This document shows, one piece after another, positions 31,571 to 39,748 of a stretch of DNA of 41,282 nt. Numbering within the stretch: the stretch's first letter is position 1; every line of letters begins with the position of its first letter. Both the position numbers and the translations under genes were made by a program. Origin of the DNA: Sphingopyxis terrae subsp. terrae NBRC 15098 (GTDB lineage Bacteria > Pseudomonadota > Alphaproteobacteria > Sphingomonadales > Sphingomonadaceae). The notes beneath the pieces are model-generated. The model was not told the origin of the DNA, did not search any database, and saw only the letters and a program-made list of their open reading frames with translations. The stretch spans positions 1-41,282 of the forward strand of contig NZ_BCZQ01000037.1 in assembly GCF_001598815.1 (NCBI RefSeq). Direction: 5' to 3'.

Positions 31571-34507
31571 ATGAGAGTGAGACTTCTGGCAGCTATCCTG
31601 GCTTCGACGGCTGCGACGATTGGGCTTCCAGTGCCCGCCGCCTCGGCTGAGACGGGCCAACAAAGCTATGACATCGCGCCGCAGGATCTGGCGGACGCTT
31701 TGCGGCAATATTCCGAACTTTCGGGCCGGGACGTCATCGCCAATTCGGACGTTGTCGCGCGCAAGAAAAGCGCCCGGGTCAGCGGCACCTTCAACGCCGA
31801 TGCGGCCCTGGCGCAGCTTCTGGCCGGCACCGAACTGGTCGCCGAAAGCGTGGACGGAACGCTCGTTATCCGCGAGGGAAAGGGCGACAGGTTCGCCGAA
31901 AGCTCGGCAAATCGCGGGACCGCGCAGAGTGATGACGCGCAGATCATTGTCACCGGTACCCGCATTCGCGGAGCCGGCCCGGTCGGCTCGCCCGTGACGA
32001 TCGTGGATCGCGATGCGCTTGACCGGAGCGGGCGCACGACGCTCGCCGACTATCTTCAAACCATCCCGCAGAATTTCTCGGGCGGCCCCAGTGAGGCCAC
32101 ATTTGGCGCGACCGCGCGAGGCAATGCGAACACAAATCTCAACTTCGGGTCGGGGATCAATTTGCGCGGTCTTGGCAGCGCCTCTACGCTCACCCTGTTC
32201 GACGGCGTTCGCCCGGCCATGGGCGGTGCCTGGGGTGCGTTTACCGATCTCTCCTTGATCCCCTCGTCCGCGATCGACCGTATCGAGATACTGACCGACG
32301 GGGCGTCGGCCATTTACGGTTCGGACGCGGTAGCAGGCGTCGTCAATCTTCGCTTCCGCAATCGCTTCGAAGGTGCGGAGACGCGCATGCGAGCCGGGAC
32401 GGCGGACGGCGATTTCAGCGAGATGCAGATCGCCCAGCTGCTCGGCAAAAAATGGAACAGCGGTCACCTCGTACTCGCCGCCGAATATTACAGCCGCGGC
32501 AACCTGCCCGCAACGAAGCGGCGCTTCACCAGCGAAGATCTGCGCCCCGTAGGCGGCCCCGACCTTCGGTCGAATTTCGCCAATCCCGGGACGATCCTTG
32601 CCGCCAATGGCCGCGTTTTCGCAATTCCCCCTGGACAGGACGGGCGGGGCCTCACCGCGGCCGATCTGATCGAGGGGAGCTTCAATCGCGCCGACGCGCA
32701 GCGGCTCGTCGACATCCTGCCGCGCCAACGCAGCCTCAGCTTCTATGCCTCAGCCGAACAGGAGATCGGGGCGATCACCCTTTTTGCGCGGGGTCTCTAT
32801 GCGGACAGGCGTTACCGTGTGAACCAGCGCCGGTTCGGACCCGTTCCCGTCACCGTCACGAGCGCCAATCCCTATTATGTCGATCCGATCGGCACCGGTC
32901 AGCCGATCACGGTATTCTACGACCCGTCGGCCGATTTCGGTCCCGAGGGCGCGCGCGGTAGAGCGCGCGCCCTCAACCTCTCAGGCGGGGCACGCGCCAA
33001 TGTTGGCGACTGGTCGCTCGAGATCAGCGGCGGCTACGGCCTGCAGCGCGAGCGCGCCGACGACATCAATATCATCCACATCACGCGCCGCTCCGAGGCG
33101 CTCGTATTATCCGACCCGGCAACAGCGCTGAACGTGTTCGGAGACGGCGCGGTCAATGATCCGGCGCTTGTCGGCAGACTTCGCGGCGGCCTTGTCTCGC
33201 GGGTGCGCTCGCGAGTCTGGACGGCGGCTCTGCGCGCGGACGGCAGTTTGTTCGATCTTCCCGCCGGCACAGTGAAACTCGCCGCCGGCGCCGAGATTCG
33301 CGGCGAACGCCTCGACTATACGTCGGTCTTTGACCTCTTCGGTAACAGCACAACCACCTCGCGCCTGCCCGGGCTTCCGGGCAAGCGCACGGTTCGAGCC
33401 CTTTATGGCGAGTTGGTAATTCCCATCTTCGATGCAGGGACGAGCCTCCCGGGTGCGCTGCAGCTGTCGCTCGCCGGACGCCATGAGGATTATTCGGACG
33501 TCGGCAGCACGAGCAACCCCAAGCTGGGTCTGCGCTGGACGCCCGTTCGGGGCGTGGTGGTCCGGGCCTCCTATGGCCATTCCTTCAGGGCACCCTTCTT
33601 CACCGAACTGGTCGGCGCCGCCAATGCGACCTACCAGCCCGTCTATCTGCCCGATCCTCAATCGCCGACCGGCCAGACGCTGGCGCTCGCGCTACTTGGT
33701 TTCCGTCCCGACCTTGGCCCCGAGAAGGCGACGAGCTGGACGGCGGGCGTCGACCTCGAACCCGTCGCCCTGCCGGGGTTGAGGCTTTCAGCCACCTGGT
33801 TCGACATTGCCTATCGCGACCGTATCGCGAGCGCCTCCTTCGATATTTTCAACTTCCTCGCACGGCGGGATGTCTATGGCGAGCTTGTCGACGAGACGCC
33901 CGACCCGGCGGAGGTCGCTGCCTATTTCGCAAATCCGAACCTCAGAAATCCGCTCGGTGTCCAAGCTTCGGATATCGAGGTCATCGCCGATGCGCGAACT
34001 TTCAACCTGTCGCGGGTGACGATCCGCGGCCTGGATTTCGACGCTTCCTACCGCCATTCCATTCCGAATGGCGCGCTCACGCTTTCGCTGGGCGGATCTC
34101 GCCTGTTCAGCATCGACCAGCAGGTCACGCGCTCCGCGCCAGCGATCAACGCGGTCGGGACGCTTGGCAATCCCGTGAAGCTCCGCCTGCGCGGTCGCCT
34201 CGGCTTCGAGGCGGGGCCCTTCGACGGCGGGCTGTCGCTGCTCCATATGTCGGGTTATCGCAACCAGACCGCGACGCCTGCCGAAAAGGTGAAGAGCTGG
34301 ACGACATTCGACCTCCAGCTCGGCGCGCGCATCGCTGGCGCTCCAGGTGGGCGAGCCTTCCGCCTGGCACTCAACGTCAACAATCTCTTCGATCGGGACC
34401 CGCCTTATGTCCTTTTCAGAACGGCGACCTCGGTACTCGGCTATGACCCCGAGCAGGCGAGCGCTGTAGGGCGAACGATCGCGCTGCAGGGGATCGTAAC
34501 ATGGTGA
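31571..34507 (+). CDS. TonB-dependent receptor with STN signalling domain
   Basis: 978-residue outer-membrane receptor. The ATG at 31571, preceded by GGGAGGGAAAG, starts a signal peptide (about 1-27). An STN secretin/TonB short N-terminal domain follows (about 28-105; YDIAPQDLADALRQYSELSG), then a TonB box/plug (QIIVTGTRIRGAG; plug to about 250) and the beta-barrel ending in an aromatic residue (GIVTW). The STN domain shows it signals through FecR. In this locus the likely ligand is the lasso peptide or its linear form, inferred from neighbours. The stop overlaps the isopeptidase start. Confidence 0.93.
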   Translation: MRVRLLAAILASTAATIGLPVPAASAETGQQSYDIAPQDLADALRQYSELSGRDVIANSDVVARKKSARVSGTFNADAALAQLLAGTELVAESVDGTLVIREGKGDRFAESSANRGTAQSDDAQIIVTGTRIRGAGPVGSPVTIVDRDALDRSGRTTLADYLQTIPQNFSGGPSEATFGATARGNANTNLNFGSGINLRGLGSASTLTLFDGVRPAMGGAWGAFTDLSLIPSSAIDRIEILTDGASAIYGSDAVAGVVNLRFRNRFEGAETRMRAGTADGDFSEMQIAQLLGKKWNSGHLVLAAEYYSRGNLPATKRRFTSEDLRPVGGPDLRSNFANPGTILAANGRVFAIPPGQDGRGLTAADLIEGSFNRADAQRLVDILPRQRSLSFYASAEQEIGAITLFARGLYADRRYRVNQRRFGPVPVTVTSANPYYVDPIGTGQPITVFYDPSADFGPEGARGRARALNLSGGARANVGDWSLEISGGYGLQRERADDINIIHITRRSEALVLSDPATALNVFGDGAVNDPALVGRLRGGLVSRVRSRVWTAALRADGSLFDLPAGTVKLAAGAEIRGERLDYTSVFDLFGNSTTTSRLPGLPGKRTVRALYGELVIPIFDAGTSLPGALQLSLAGRHEDYSDVGSTSNPKLGLRWTPVRGVVVRASYGHSFRAPFFTELVGAANATYQPVYLPDPQSPTGQTLALALLGFRPDLGPEKATSWTAGVDLEPVALPGLRLSATWFDIAYRDRIASASFDIFNFLARRDVYGELVDETPDPAEVAAYFANPNLRNPLGVQASDIEVIADARTFNLSRVTIRGLDFDASYRHSIPNGALTLSLGGSRLFSIDQQVTRSAPAINAVGTLGNPVKLRLRGRLGFEAGPFDGGLSLLHMSGYRNQTATPAEKVKSWTTFDLQLGARIAGAPGGRAFRLALNVNNLFDRDPPYVLFRTATSVLGYDPEQASAVGRTIALQGIVTW

Positions 34508-36456
34508 TGCTGGCGGCGGCGATGGCCGCCGCCACGCCGCTCGTCACCGTCGAGGATATTGTGGCGACACGCGACATCAGCGGCGTCACCATATCGCCCG
34601 ACGGCCGCTGGGCTGCCTATCGTGTGAGCGAGCCTTCGGTGGCCGAAAACCGCGTTGCACTTGGCTGGCATATCGTTGGGGTCAATGGCGGCGACCATCG
34701 CCGCGTCGCGGATGGAGGCGCGGCGAGGTTCAGCTTTGCCGGCACGCTGATCGAGAATGCGCCCATATGGGACGCGGATTCGAAAGGCTTCCACTTTCTT
34801 GCGATGCAGGACGGCGCGGTCGGCGTGTGGTCGTGGCGCATGGGCGGCAAGGCCCGGCTCGCGATTTCCGATCCTGCCGACATCGTCGATTTCCGGATGG
34901 CGGACGATGGTCGCCGCATCATCTATCATGTCGGGGCGACACGAGCCCAAATCGCGGCGGCGGAAAAGCGGGCCTATGATGAGGGGGTGCTCGTTGATCC
35001 AACGGTCGATGTCATGCAGCCGTTCGCCGGGGGCGCGATCGTCGACGGGAAGCGCGTCATGCAGCGGCTGCGGGGAGGATGGTTTGAACGCGTGCGCCTC
35101 CTCGCGGACACGCCGCCGACGGAAAAATCGGCGATGGTGTGGGGATCGGCCCAGCCCGACTCTCCCGTGCCGCAGACCTCTGCGATCGGGCAACATGTCG
35201 TCGCCGGCGACAGCGCGGAGGCCAGAATCGTTCGCGATGGAGGCAAAACCCGCGTCGACGTGTTGCAGCCGGGCCATCCGCCCCTCGAATGCGCTATCGC
35301 TGCCTGTGCATCACCCAGGCTCCGCGCGCTTGGCTGGCGCCCCGACGGCAAGGCGCTTTTGCTCTTCGAGGCCAGTCCGGGATCCGAAGAGACAATTTCG
35401 TTGTGGCGTCTGAATGGCGAAGCGCCTGAACGGCTCGCGGTCACCGACGGGGCGCCCTTCTCGCCCTTCAATCCCGATCGCTGCGCGATTGGACCCGCCT
35501 TCCTTGTCTGCGCCGAAGCCTCAGGCGTCTCGCCGCCGAGGCTTGTTCGCGTCGATTATAGCAGCGGGGCCCGGAAACTCCTGGTCGACCCCAATGCGGA
35601 CCTGCGGCGCAAGATCGCCACAAAGGCCACGCCCATGTCCTGGTCGATCGCCAGTGGGCAAAAGTTCAGCGGTTTCCTGCTTCGTCCAGCGCACGCTGCG
35701 CCGCCCTTCCCGCTCGTGATCCAATATTATCATTGCGACGGTTTCTTGAAGGGCGGCGTCGGCGACGAGATCCCGATGCTGCCCCTCGCGGACTCCGGGA
35801 TAGCGGTTCTCTGTATCCGAAAGGCTCAGGGCAAATTCTCCAACGCTGAGGAAGAATATGACCTGGCGCTTTCGGGCATCTCCGCCGCAATCGATACGCT
35901 CGCCGCAGACGGCATCGTCGATCCACGGCATGTCGGTATTGGCGGCCTCAGTTTCGGATCGCAGGTCGCCCTCTGGGCCATCCGCAAGTCGGATCGCTTC
36001 GCCGCCGCGACGCTCTCGTCGGCGCAGTTCGAACCCCATTTCTATTGGGCCACTGCGTTGCCCGGCAGCGGTATGCCCGACACGCTGGCGAACCGATGGG
36101 GCCTCGGCGATCCCGACACCGATCCCGAAGGCTGGAACCGGCTTTCCGCGACAAGCGACGCCGCCGGCCTCGACACCCCTCTCCTGATGCAACTACCCGA
36201 AGCCGAGGCTCGCCTTGTCATCGAGTTTCACACGCGCCTCAAACGGGCCGGAAAGCCCGCCGAGCTCTTCGTGTTCGCCGACGAGCCTCACATCAAGACC
36301 CAGCCGGTGCATCAATTTGCGGTCAATGCGCGCAACCTCGACTGGTATCGCTTCTGGCTGGCCGATTTCGAGGATCCGAACCCTCAAAAGCAGGATCGAT
36401 ATGCGCGTTGGCGCGAATTGCGCGCGGGACATCCCTTGCAACGTCCCGCGCCATAG
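34501..36456 (+). CDS. Lasso-peptide isopeptidase (S9 serine peptidase)
   Basis: 651-residue S9 (prolyl-oligopeptidase) family protein with a short signal-like N-terminus, a beta-propeller half (repeated SPDG/WDADSK type segments) and a C-terminal alpha/beta-hydrolase domain. The nucleophile is Ser484 in GGLSFGSQ and the catalytic His is probably His597 in ADEPHIK. The expected acid residue is not obvious; the place held by Asp in many S9 enzymes reads PEAEAR here. Isopeptidases of this group (AtxE type) hydrolyse the isopeptide bond of lasso peptides in the periplasm or cytoplasm. Overlap with the receptor gene by 7 bases and convergence onto the lasso operon support the role. Starts at 34501 and 34507 are both possible. 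Confidence 0.86.
   Translation: MVMLAAAMAAATPLVTVEDIVATRDISGVTISPDGRWAAYRVSEPSVAENRVALGWHIVGVNGGDHRRVADGGAARFSFAGTLIENAPIWDADSKGFHFLAMQDGAVGVWSWRMGGKARLAISDPADIVDFRMADDGRRIIYHVGATRAQIAAAEKRAYDEGVLVDPTVDVMQPFAGGAIVDGKRVMQRLRGGWFERVRLLADTPPTEKSAMVWGSAQPDSPVPQTSAIGQHVVAGDSAEARIVRDGGKTRVDVLQPGHPPLECAIAACASPRLRALGWRPDGKALLLFEASPGSEETISLWRLNGEAPERLAVTDGAPFSPFNPDRCAIGPAFLVCAEASGVSPPRLVRVDYSSGARKLLVDPNADLRRKIATKATPMSWSIASGQKFSGFLLRPAHAAPPFPLVIQYYHCDGFLKGGVGDEIPMLPLADSGIAVLCIRKAQGKFSNAEEEYDLALSGISAAIDTLAADGIVDPRHVGIGGLSFGSQVALWAIRKSDRFAAATLSSAQFEPHFYWATALPGSGMPDTLANRWGLGDPDTDPEGWNRLSATSDAAGLDTPLLMQLPEAEARLVIEFHTRLKRAGKPAELFVFADEPHIKTQPVHQFAVNARNLDWYRFWLADFEDPNPQKQDRYARWRELRAGHPLQRPAP
36423..36450 (+). 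repeat. Hairpin in the isopeptidase 3' end
   Basis: CGCGGGAC (36423-36430) and GTCCCGCG (36443-36450) form a perfect 8-bp stem with a 12-base loop, just before the TAG stop at 36454-36456. It is coding sequence, but the stem is strong and precedes the convergent hairpin at 36460. Confidence 0.4.
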
Positions 36457-36459
36457 GTT

Positions 36460-36497
36460 CGTGCCGGGCGTCCGTTCCCCGGCGGACATCCGGCACG
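36460..36497. terminator. Hairpin between convergent isopeptidase and cyclase genes
   Basis: CGTGCCGG (36460-36467) pairs with CCGGCACG (36490-36497). Inside, GTCCG (36470-36474) pairs with CGGAC (36483-36487), giving a 13-bp two-part stem. It occupies the 43-base spacer between the stops at 36456 and 36500. No T-tract is present, so it may act as a convergent transcription barrier or an RNA end-stabiliser on both strands. Confidence 0.5.
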
Positions 36498-36499
36498 GG

Positions 36500-38200
36500 C
36501 TATTGGCCGCCAGCCGTCGGTGCCCCTGCAACCGAACGCGCCCATCTTTCCATGTCGACGAGTTGCAATATGCGAACATAGTCATTGTCGAGCGCGCCAG
36601 CAGGACGCGCGGTCGCGGCGCCAATCGCGTCACAATCAATGATACCCAGCGCCGCCAGCAGTCCCTCCTGCAAAAAGTCGCGCAGATGTGCGCGGTTTCG
36701 ATCATAGGCCGGCACAAACAGGGATTCGAGTCCGCCCTTCGTTCGGCGCTGTAAAACAAGCGCCGGAAGATCGCCCGCAAACGCCTTGCGCGCTAGTGAG
36801 CGATCGTGCCCGCCCGCCGACCATTGCCAGACCGGGACGCCAAGGCCGTATTCGACCAATGGTTGCGAAAGCAGCGGCGCGATCACGGGCACATGAAAAG
36901 CGCGGTCATAACCGTCGAGAAAGGGCAGGATGCGCATCAGCATGCCCACATAGGCGCGCTGTCCGTCGCTGGCGGCGGACGCATCGGCAAACCAGGGATG
37001 TTCTGGCACCGTCGAAGCATGACGGCTAGCCAGGAACCGCTCATCGCGAGGCCAGGGCGGAGGCCGCTTCAGAAGGCGCCTGATAGCGAAGCGCCATGCT
37101 TCGAGCATATGGGTGTTAGTGAGGCGCCCAAGGTCGGAGGCCGCTCGCCAGGCCGCGCCGAGCCCGGCAAAGCGCAGCGCGTCGACTACGGGAGCTGCGG
37201 AAATGATATAGCCGAAGAGATTATCGCCGCCGACGCCGGTGAATATCGCGCCCGCACCATAGCCCTCGGCTGCTTCGCATAACCGGATATCGCTCTCGTC
37301 GATCAGGCCGAAGCCGCCGGGCCTGACGCGCGGTTCGCCGAGGGCAGCAAGCGGGTCCGGTGGGGCCGCATTCAGCAATATTTCGAGAAGCGCTATGTCG
37401 GCGTGATCGGCGACCGCATGGGCGTATCGGCGTTCGTCCCCATCAGGACGCCGCGTCACAAGCGTCACCGCGCGCCACGTCGCACGCGTCCGCGCGAGCG
37501 AGGCGGCGACGATCGAGGAATCAAGCCCGCCCGAGAGCTCGAGCTGGACGCGCTCGAACCGCGTCGACCATGCGCCGACCGCTGACATGACGTGTCGGCG
37601 GAGCTCGTCGAGCGACGCCTCGACTGGTGGACGCACGGTGAAGGACCATGGCGACCAGGCTTGGCGAACGACCGCGGGCGAACCCATCATGAGTGTTTCG
37701 CCGGCGAGAAGCTCGCGCACCATGGCGATCCCGGTTGCCGGACCGCGCAAGATAGGGAAGCGAAGCTGGGCATCGATCGCGGCGGGATCGAGCCTGTCGA
37801 GGGAAAGGCCCATCGCCTTGCCAATCTCGAGGTGCGAAAATGCGCAGGCGCCGTCTTCGGCGAAAAAGAGCGCTGGTCCCGTCACCGGCGATCGCAGGAC
37901 ATGGACATCGCCCGCCGGCTCCTTCCAGGCCAGAAGATAATTGCCCCACAAATGTTTGACGGCCCATTCAGCGCCGCGCGCTTCGATTTCACGGGCTTCG
38001 TCATCACCGAGCTCATCGCAGGCGCGATTGTCCGAGCGGCGGAACGCCCAGCCAAACAGAAGCGTGTTACCCTTCTTCGAAAACGCTACCGCCGCGTCGC
38101 TCAGCAACCGGACATGGGCCAGTCGCGCGACCTCGCGGAGGCTCCCACGGGGTTCAGAATGCGACGCAGCGCGCGCTTCGAAGGCGATGCGCAAAGTCAC
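36500..38200 (-). CDS. Lasso cyclase (asparagine-synthetase-like), C protein
   Basis: 566-residue lasso cyclase homologous to McjC. The N-terminal glutaminase-like domain (about 1-190) precedes an Asn-synthetase ATP-PP loop SGGLDSS (223-229) that adenylates the side chain of the ring acid; later motifs are TGVGGDNLFG (about 340-350) and the C-terminal helical domain. The start is GTG at 38200, overlapping the B stop by three bases (GTGA). A longer reading without this start has no support. It closes the isopeptide bond between Gly1 and Glu8 of the core peptide. Gene order is A-B-C here. Confidence 0.9.
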   Translation of the reverse strand: MTLRIAFEARAASHSEPRGSLREVARLAHVRLLSDAAVAFSKKGNTLLFGWAFRRSDNRACDELGDDEAREIEARGAEWAVKHLWGNYLLAWKEPAGDVHVLRSPVTGPALFFAEDGACAFSHLEIGKAMGLSLDRLDPAAIDAQLRFPILRGPATGIAMVRELLAGETLMMGSPAVVRQAWSPWSFTVRPPVEASLDELRRHVMSAVGAWSTRFERVQLELSGGLDSSIVAASLARTRATWRAVTLVTRRPDGDERRYAHAVADHADIALLEILLNAAPPDPLAALGEPRVRPGGFGLIDESDIRLCEAAEGYGAGAIFTGVGGDNLFGYIISAAPVVDALRFAGLGAAWRAASDLGRLTNTHMLEAWRFAIRRLLKRPPPWPRDERFLASRHASTVPEHPWFADASAASDGQRAYVGMLMRILPFLDGYDRAFHVPVIAPLLSQPLVEYGLGVPVWQWSAGGHDRSLARKAFAGDLPALVLQRRTKGGLESLFVPAYDRNRAHLRDFLQEGLLAALGIIDCDAIGAATARPAGALDNDYVRILQLVDMERWARSVAGAPTAGGQ

Positions 38201-38847
38201 AGCCTGAAGACCGGTGTGAAACTGAGCACATTCGCCAGCGGATCGGACAACAGATAGTCTTCGGCCTGCACCCAGCAATGCGCGGCGAAAGGATCGAGGC
38301 GAACGCCGAAATAGAGGTCGGCGTCGAGGCCCTTTCGCCAGAGGAGGCGCATCAGGGCGAGCGAGTCCGGAACGCAGCTTCGCTGGATCGGGACGTCGGC
38401 ACGTCGAAGAGCGAAGGCGCGCGCGTGGTCCGCAGTTTCGATCGAAAACTGCCGCCCGACATCCACCGGGCGAGCCCGGCGCCATGCCGCGATACTGCGC
38501 TTGATGCCCAATATCCGCAGGCTGGCGCTCGCCTCCAGTTGCGCGCGCAGCGCATGGTGAAATGGAAGATGGGCTGACACACGGGCTTCCGCCTCGAGGA
38601 CACTTGAGCCGGGCAGCGCAGCCTCCACCGGTTCGAAACCGTTGCTGCCTTCGACCAGCAGCGACCGCCCGCCGGGCCGGGGAAGGCGACGAATTGTGCC
38701 TGCATCAATGGTCCCGGCGATCAGGTCCCGCAGAGCCTGGGCGGCCTCGGCCTTGATCAGAAAATAGCGGTTGATGTCGAGGTCGAGCAAAACGGCGCGT
38801 TCGCCGATGAAGCCAAAGGAAAGCCCGGGTCGAAGCTGATATGTCAT
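38197..38847 (-). CDS. Lasso B protein: RRE domain fused to transglutaminase-like cysteine protease
   Basis: 216-residue protein. The N-terminal PqqD-like recognition element (about 1-85; FIGERAVLLDLDINRYFLI) binds the leader peptide. The C-terminal transglutaminase-like protease carries Cys158 (RSCVPDSLAL), His190 (FAAHCWVQ) and Asp202 (LLSDPLANV), the classic McjB triad. It cleaves the leader to free the core amine. RRE and protease are fused, as in proteobacterial lasso clusters and unlike the split B1/B2 of actinomycetes. No ribosome site is accessible upstream: the GGAGG of the spacer is buried in a hairpin. Confidence 0.92.
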   Translation of the reverse strand: MTYQLRPGLSFGFIGERAVLLDLDINRYFLIKAEAAQALRDLIAGTIDAGTIRRLPRPGGRSLLVEGSNGFEPVEAALPGSSVLEAEARVSAHLPFHHALRAQLEASASLRILGIKRSIAAWRRARPVDVGRQFSIETADHARAFALRRADVPIQRSCVPDSLALMRLLWRKGLDADLYFGVRLDPFAAHCWVQAEDYLLSDPLANVLSFTPVFRL

Positions 38848-38855
38848 GAGAATGT

Positions 38856-38884
38856 GGAGGGCGCGGCGATGTGCCGCGCCCTCC
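38856..38884 (-). repeat. 12-bp perfect hairpin between lasso A and B genes
   Basis: GGAGGGCGCGGC (38856-38867) pairs perfectly with GCCGCGCCCTCC (38873-38884) around a 5-base loop. On the minus strand it begins 7 bases after the precursor stop and ends 8 bases before the B ATG. No T-run follows. It fits an attenuator or mRNA-protection element that makes precursor mRNA exceed enzyme mRNA. Confidence 0.75.
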
Positions 38885-38891
38885 CCGGCCT

Positions 38892-39026
38892 TCAGTCAGC
38901 CAGGATGGCCGGAACGAGCCGTTCGAAGCCGCCGATTTCGGCGACGTAGATGAGCGAGCCGCGCGTCTCGATGCTCGCGACGCCCAGTTCCTCGATGCCG
39001 TCTTCGACAATGTCATTGCGGTCCAT
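38892..39026 (-). CDS. Lasso-peptide precursor, A protein (44 residues)
   Basis: The 44-residue peptide begins MDRNDIVEDGIEELGVASIE and has a 22-residue leader followed by a 22-residue core. The leader has the conserved threonine at -2 (Thr21, Arg22) before Gly23. The core starts GSLIYVAE, giving Gly1 and an acidic Glu8 for an 8-residue macrolactam ring, and continues IGGFERLVPAILAD as the loop and tail. GGAG lies 7 bases before the ATG at 39026. It sits directly upstream of the B and C genes on the same strand. I do not recognise the core among known lasso peptides. Confidence 0.9.
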   Translation of the reverse strand: MDRNDIVEDGIEELGVASIETRGSLIYVAEIGGFERLVPAILAD

Positions 39027-39127
39027 GGGACTCTCCTTCGTCAATGCCGCGGAATTGCGACACGGCCAAGGCTATGCTCCCTCGTTCAAATAGGAATTTT
39101 ATACGGCTCATATGGGTCGAATATATT
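39027..39127 (-). promoter_or_regulatory. AT-rich promoter region of the lasso precursor
   Basis: 101-base spacer between gntR and the precursor. It holds a TATAAA box (39103-39098, minus) about 72 bases before the precursor ATG. A perfect 10-base palindrome GAATATATTC (39119-39128) sits where the -35 element would be and overlaps the gntR stop. These AT-rich sites stand out in very GC-rich DNA. A promoter under regulator control is likely but unproven. Confidence 0.5.
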
Positions 39128-39748
39128 CTAGAGCGACTCTTCGCGCGGCCTGAGTTCCGCCACGACGCGGCCCGCGAGAAGGATACGGCGGCGATGGAAA
39201 CGTGTGATTTTGCTGCGCAAGGCGCTCCAGCGCCCGAAACGAAAATCATCGTCCATCGCGATGATCGCCGCGTCGCTCCGCCGGTCGACGCGTACTTCGG
39301 CGGCCCGAAACACATGGCAGCGTTCGATCAAACTCACCGTCGCAAATCGAAGTTCTCGATTAGAGTTGGTCCAGGCGATCGCCCGAAACAGCGCCGCAAC
39401 CCGCTCGGGATAATCGCCGGCGCCTGAGTCGCTGAACGATCTCTGCGGAATGTGGGGGTCGGGCGGCTGCCCCTCGAGCGCCAGCGCCAGAAGCGACGCG
39501 CCCCAGGCATAAAGGTCGTGGAGGTCGGCTTCGGCCAGTATCGGTTGCCGAAACCCTTCGTGACGCCAGGCTTCGAGCAGCCTTTCGCCCGAAAGCCGGT
39601 AGAGGGCGTCGCGGACCGGCGTCGGGCTGACGCCAAGCACCCTCGCAAGTTGCGCGGGTTCGAGCCGCTCCCCCGGCGCGAAGTCGCCGCGCATCACCTT
39701 CGCCTTGAGCTCGGCATAGACGAGTTCCATCGTCGCGCCGGGACTCAT
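39128..39748 (-). CDS. GntR-family transcriptional regulator
   Basis: 206-residue protein with an N-terminal GntR winged helix (about 5-75; VYAELKAKVMRGDFAPGERL, LARVLGVSPTPVRDALYRLSGERLL) and a C-terminal helical part that resembles an FCD ligand-binding domain but is shorter. The ATG at 39748 overlaps the stop of the dioxygenase gene (ATGA), so it is coupled to it. It lies directly before the lasso genes, and the palindrome at 39119-39128 is a candidate binding site. Its effector is unknown. Confidence 0.88.
   Translation of the reverse strand: MSPGATMELVYAELKAKVMRGDFAPGERLEPAQLARVLGVSPTPVRDALYRLSGERLLEAWRHEGFRQPILAEADLHDLYAWGASLLALALEGQPPDPHIPQRSFSDSGAGDYPERVAALFRAIAWTNSNRELRFATVSLIERCHVFRAAEVRVDRRSDAAIIAMDDDFRFGRWSALRSKITRFHRRRILLAGRVVAELRPREESL

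Noticed and set aside
38848..39127. A second lasso precursor near the first
   Set aside because: No other short frame in the lasso spacers has a Thr at -2 followed by Gly and an acidic residue 7-9 positions on.
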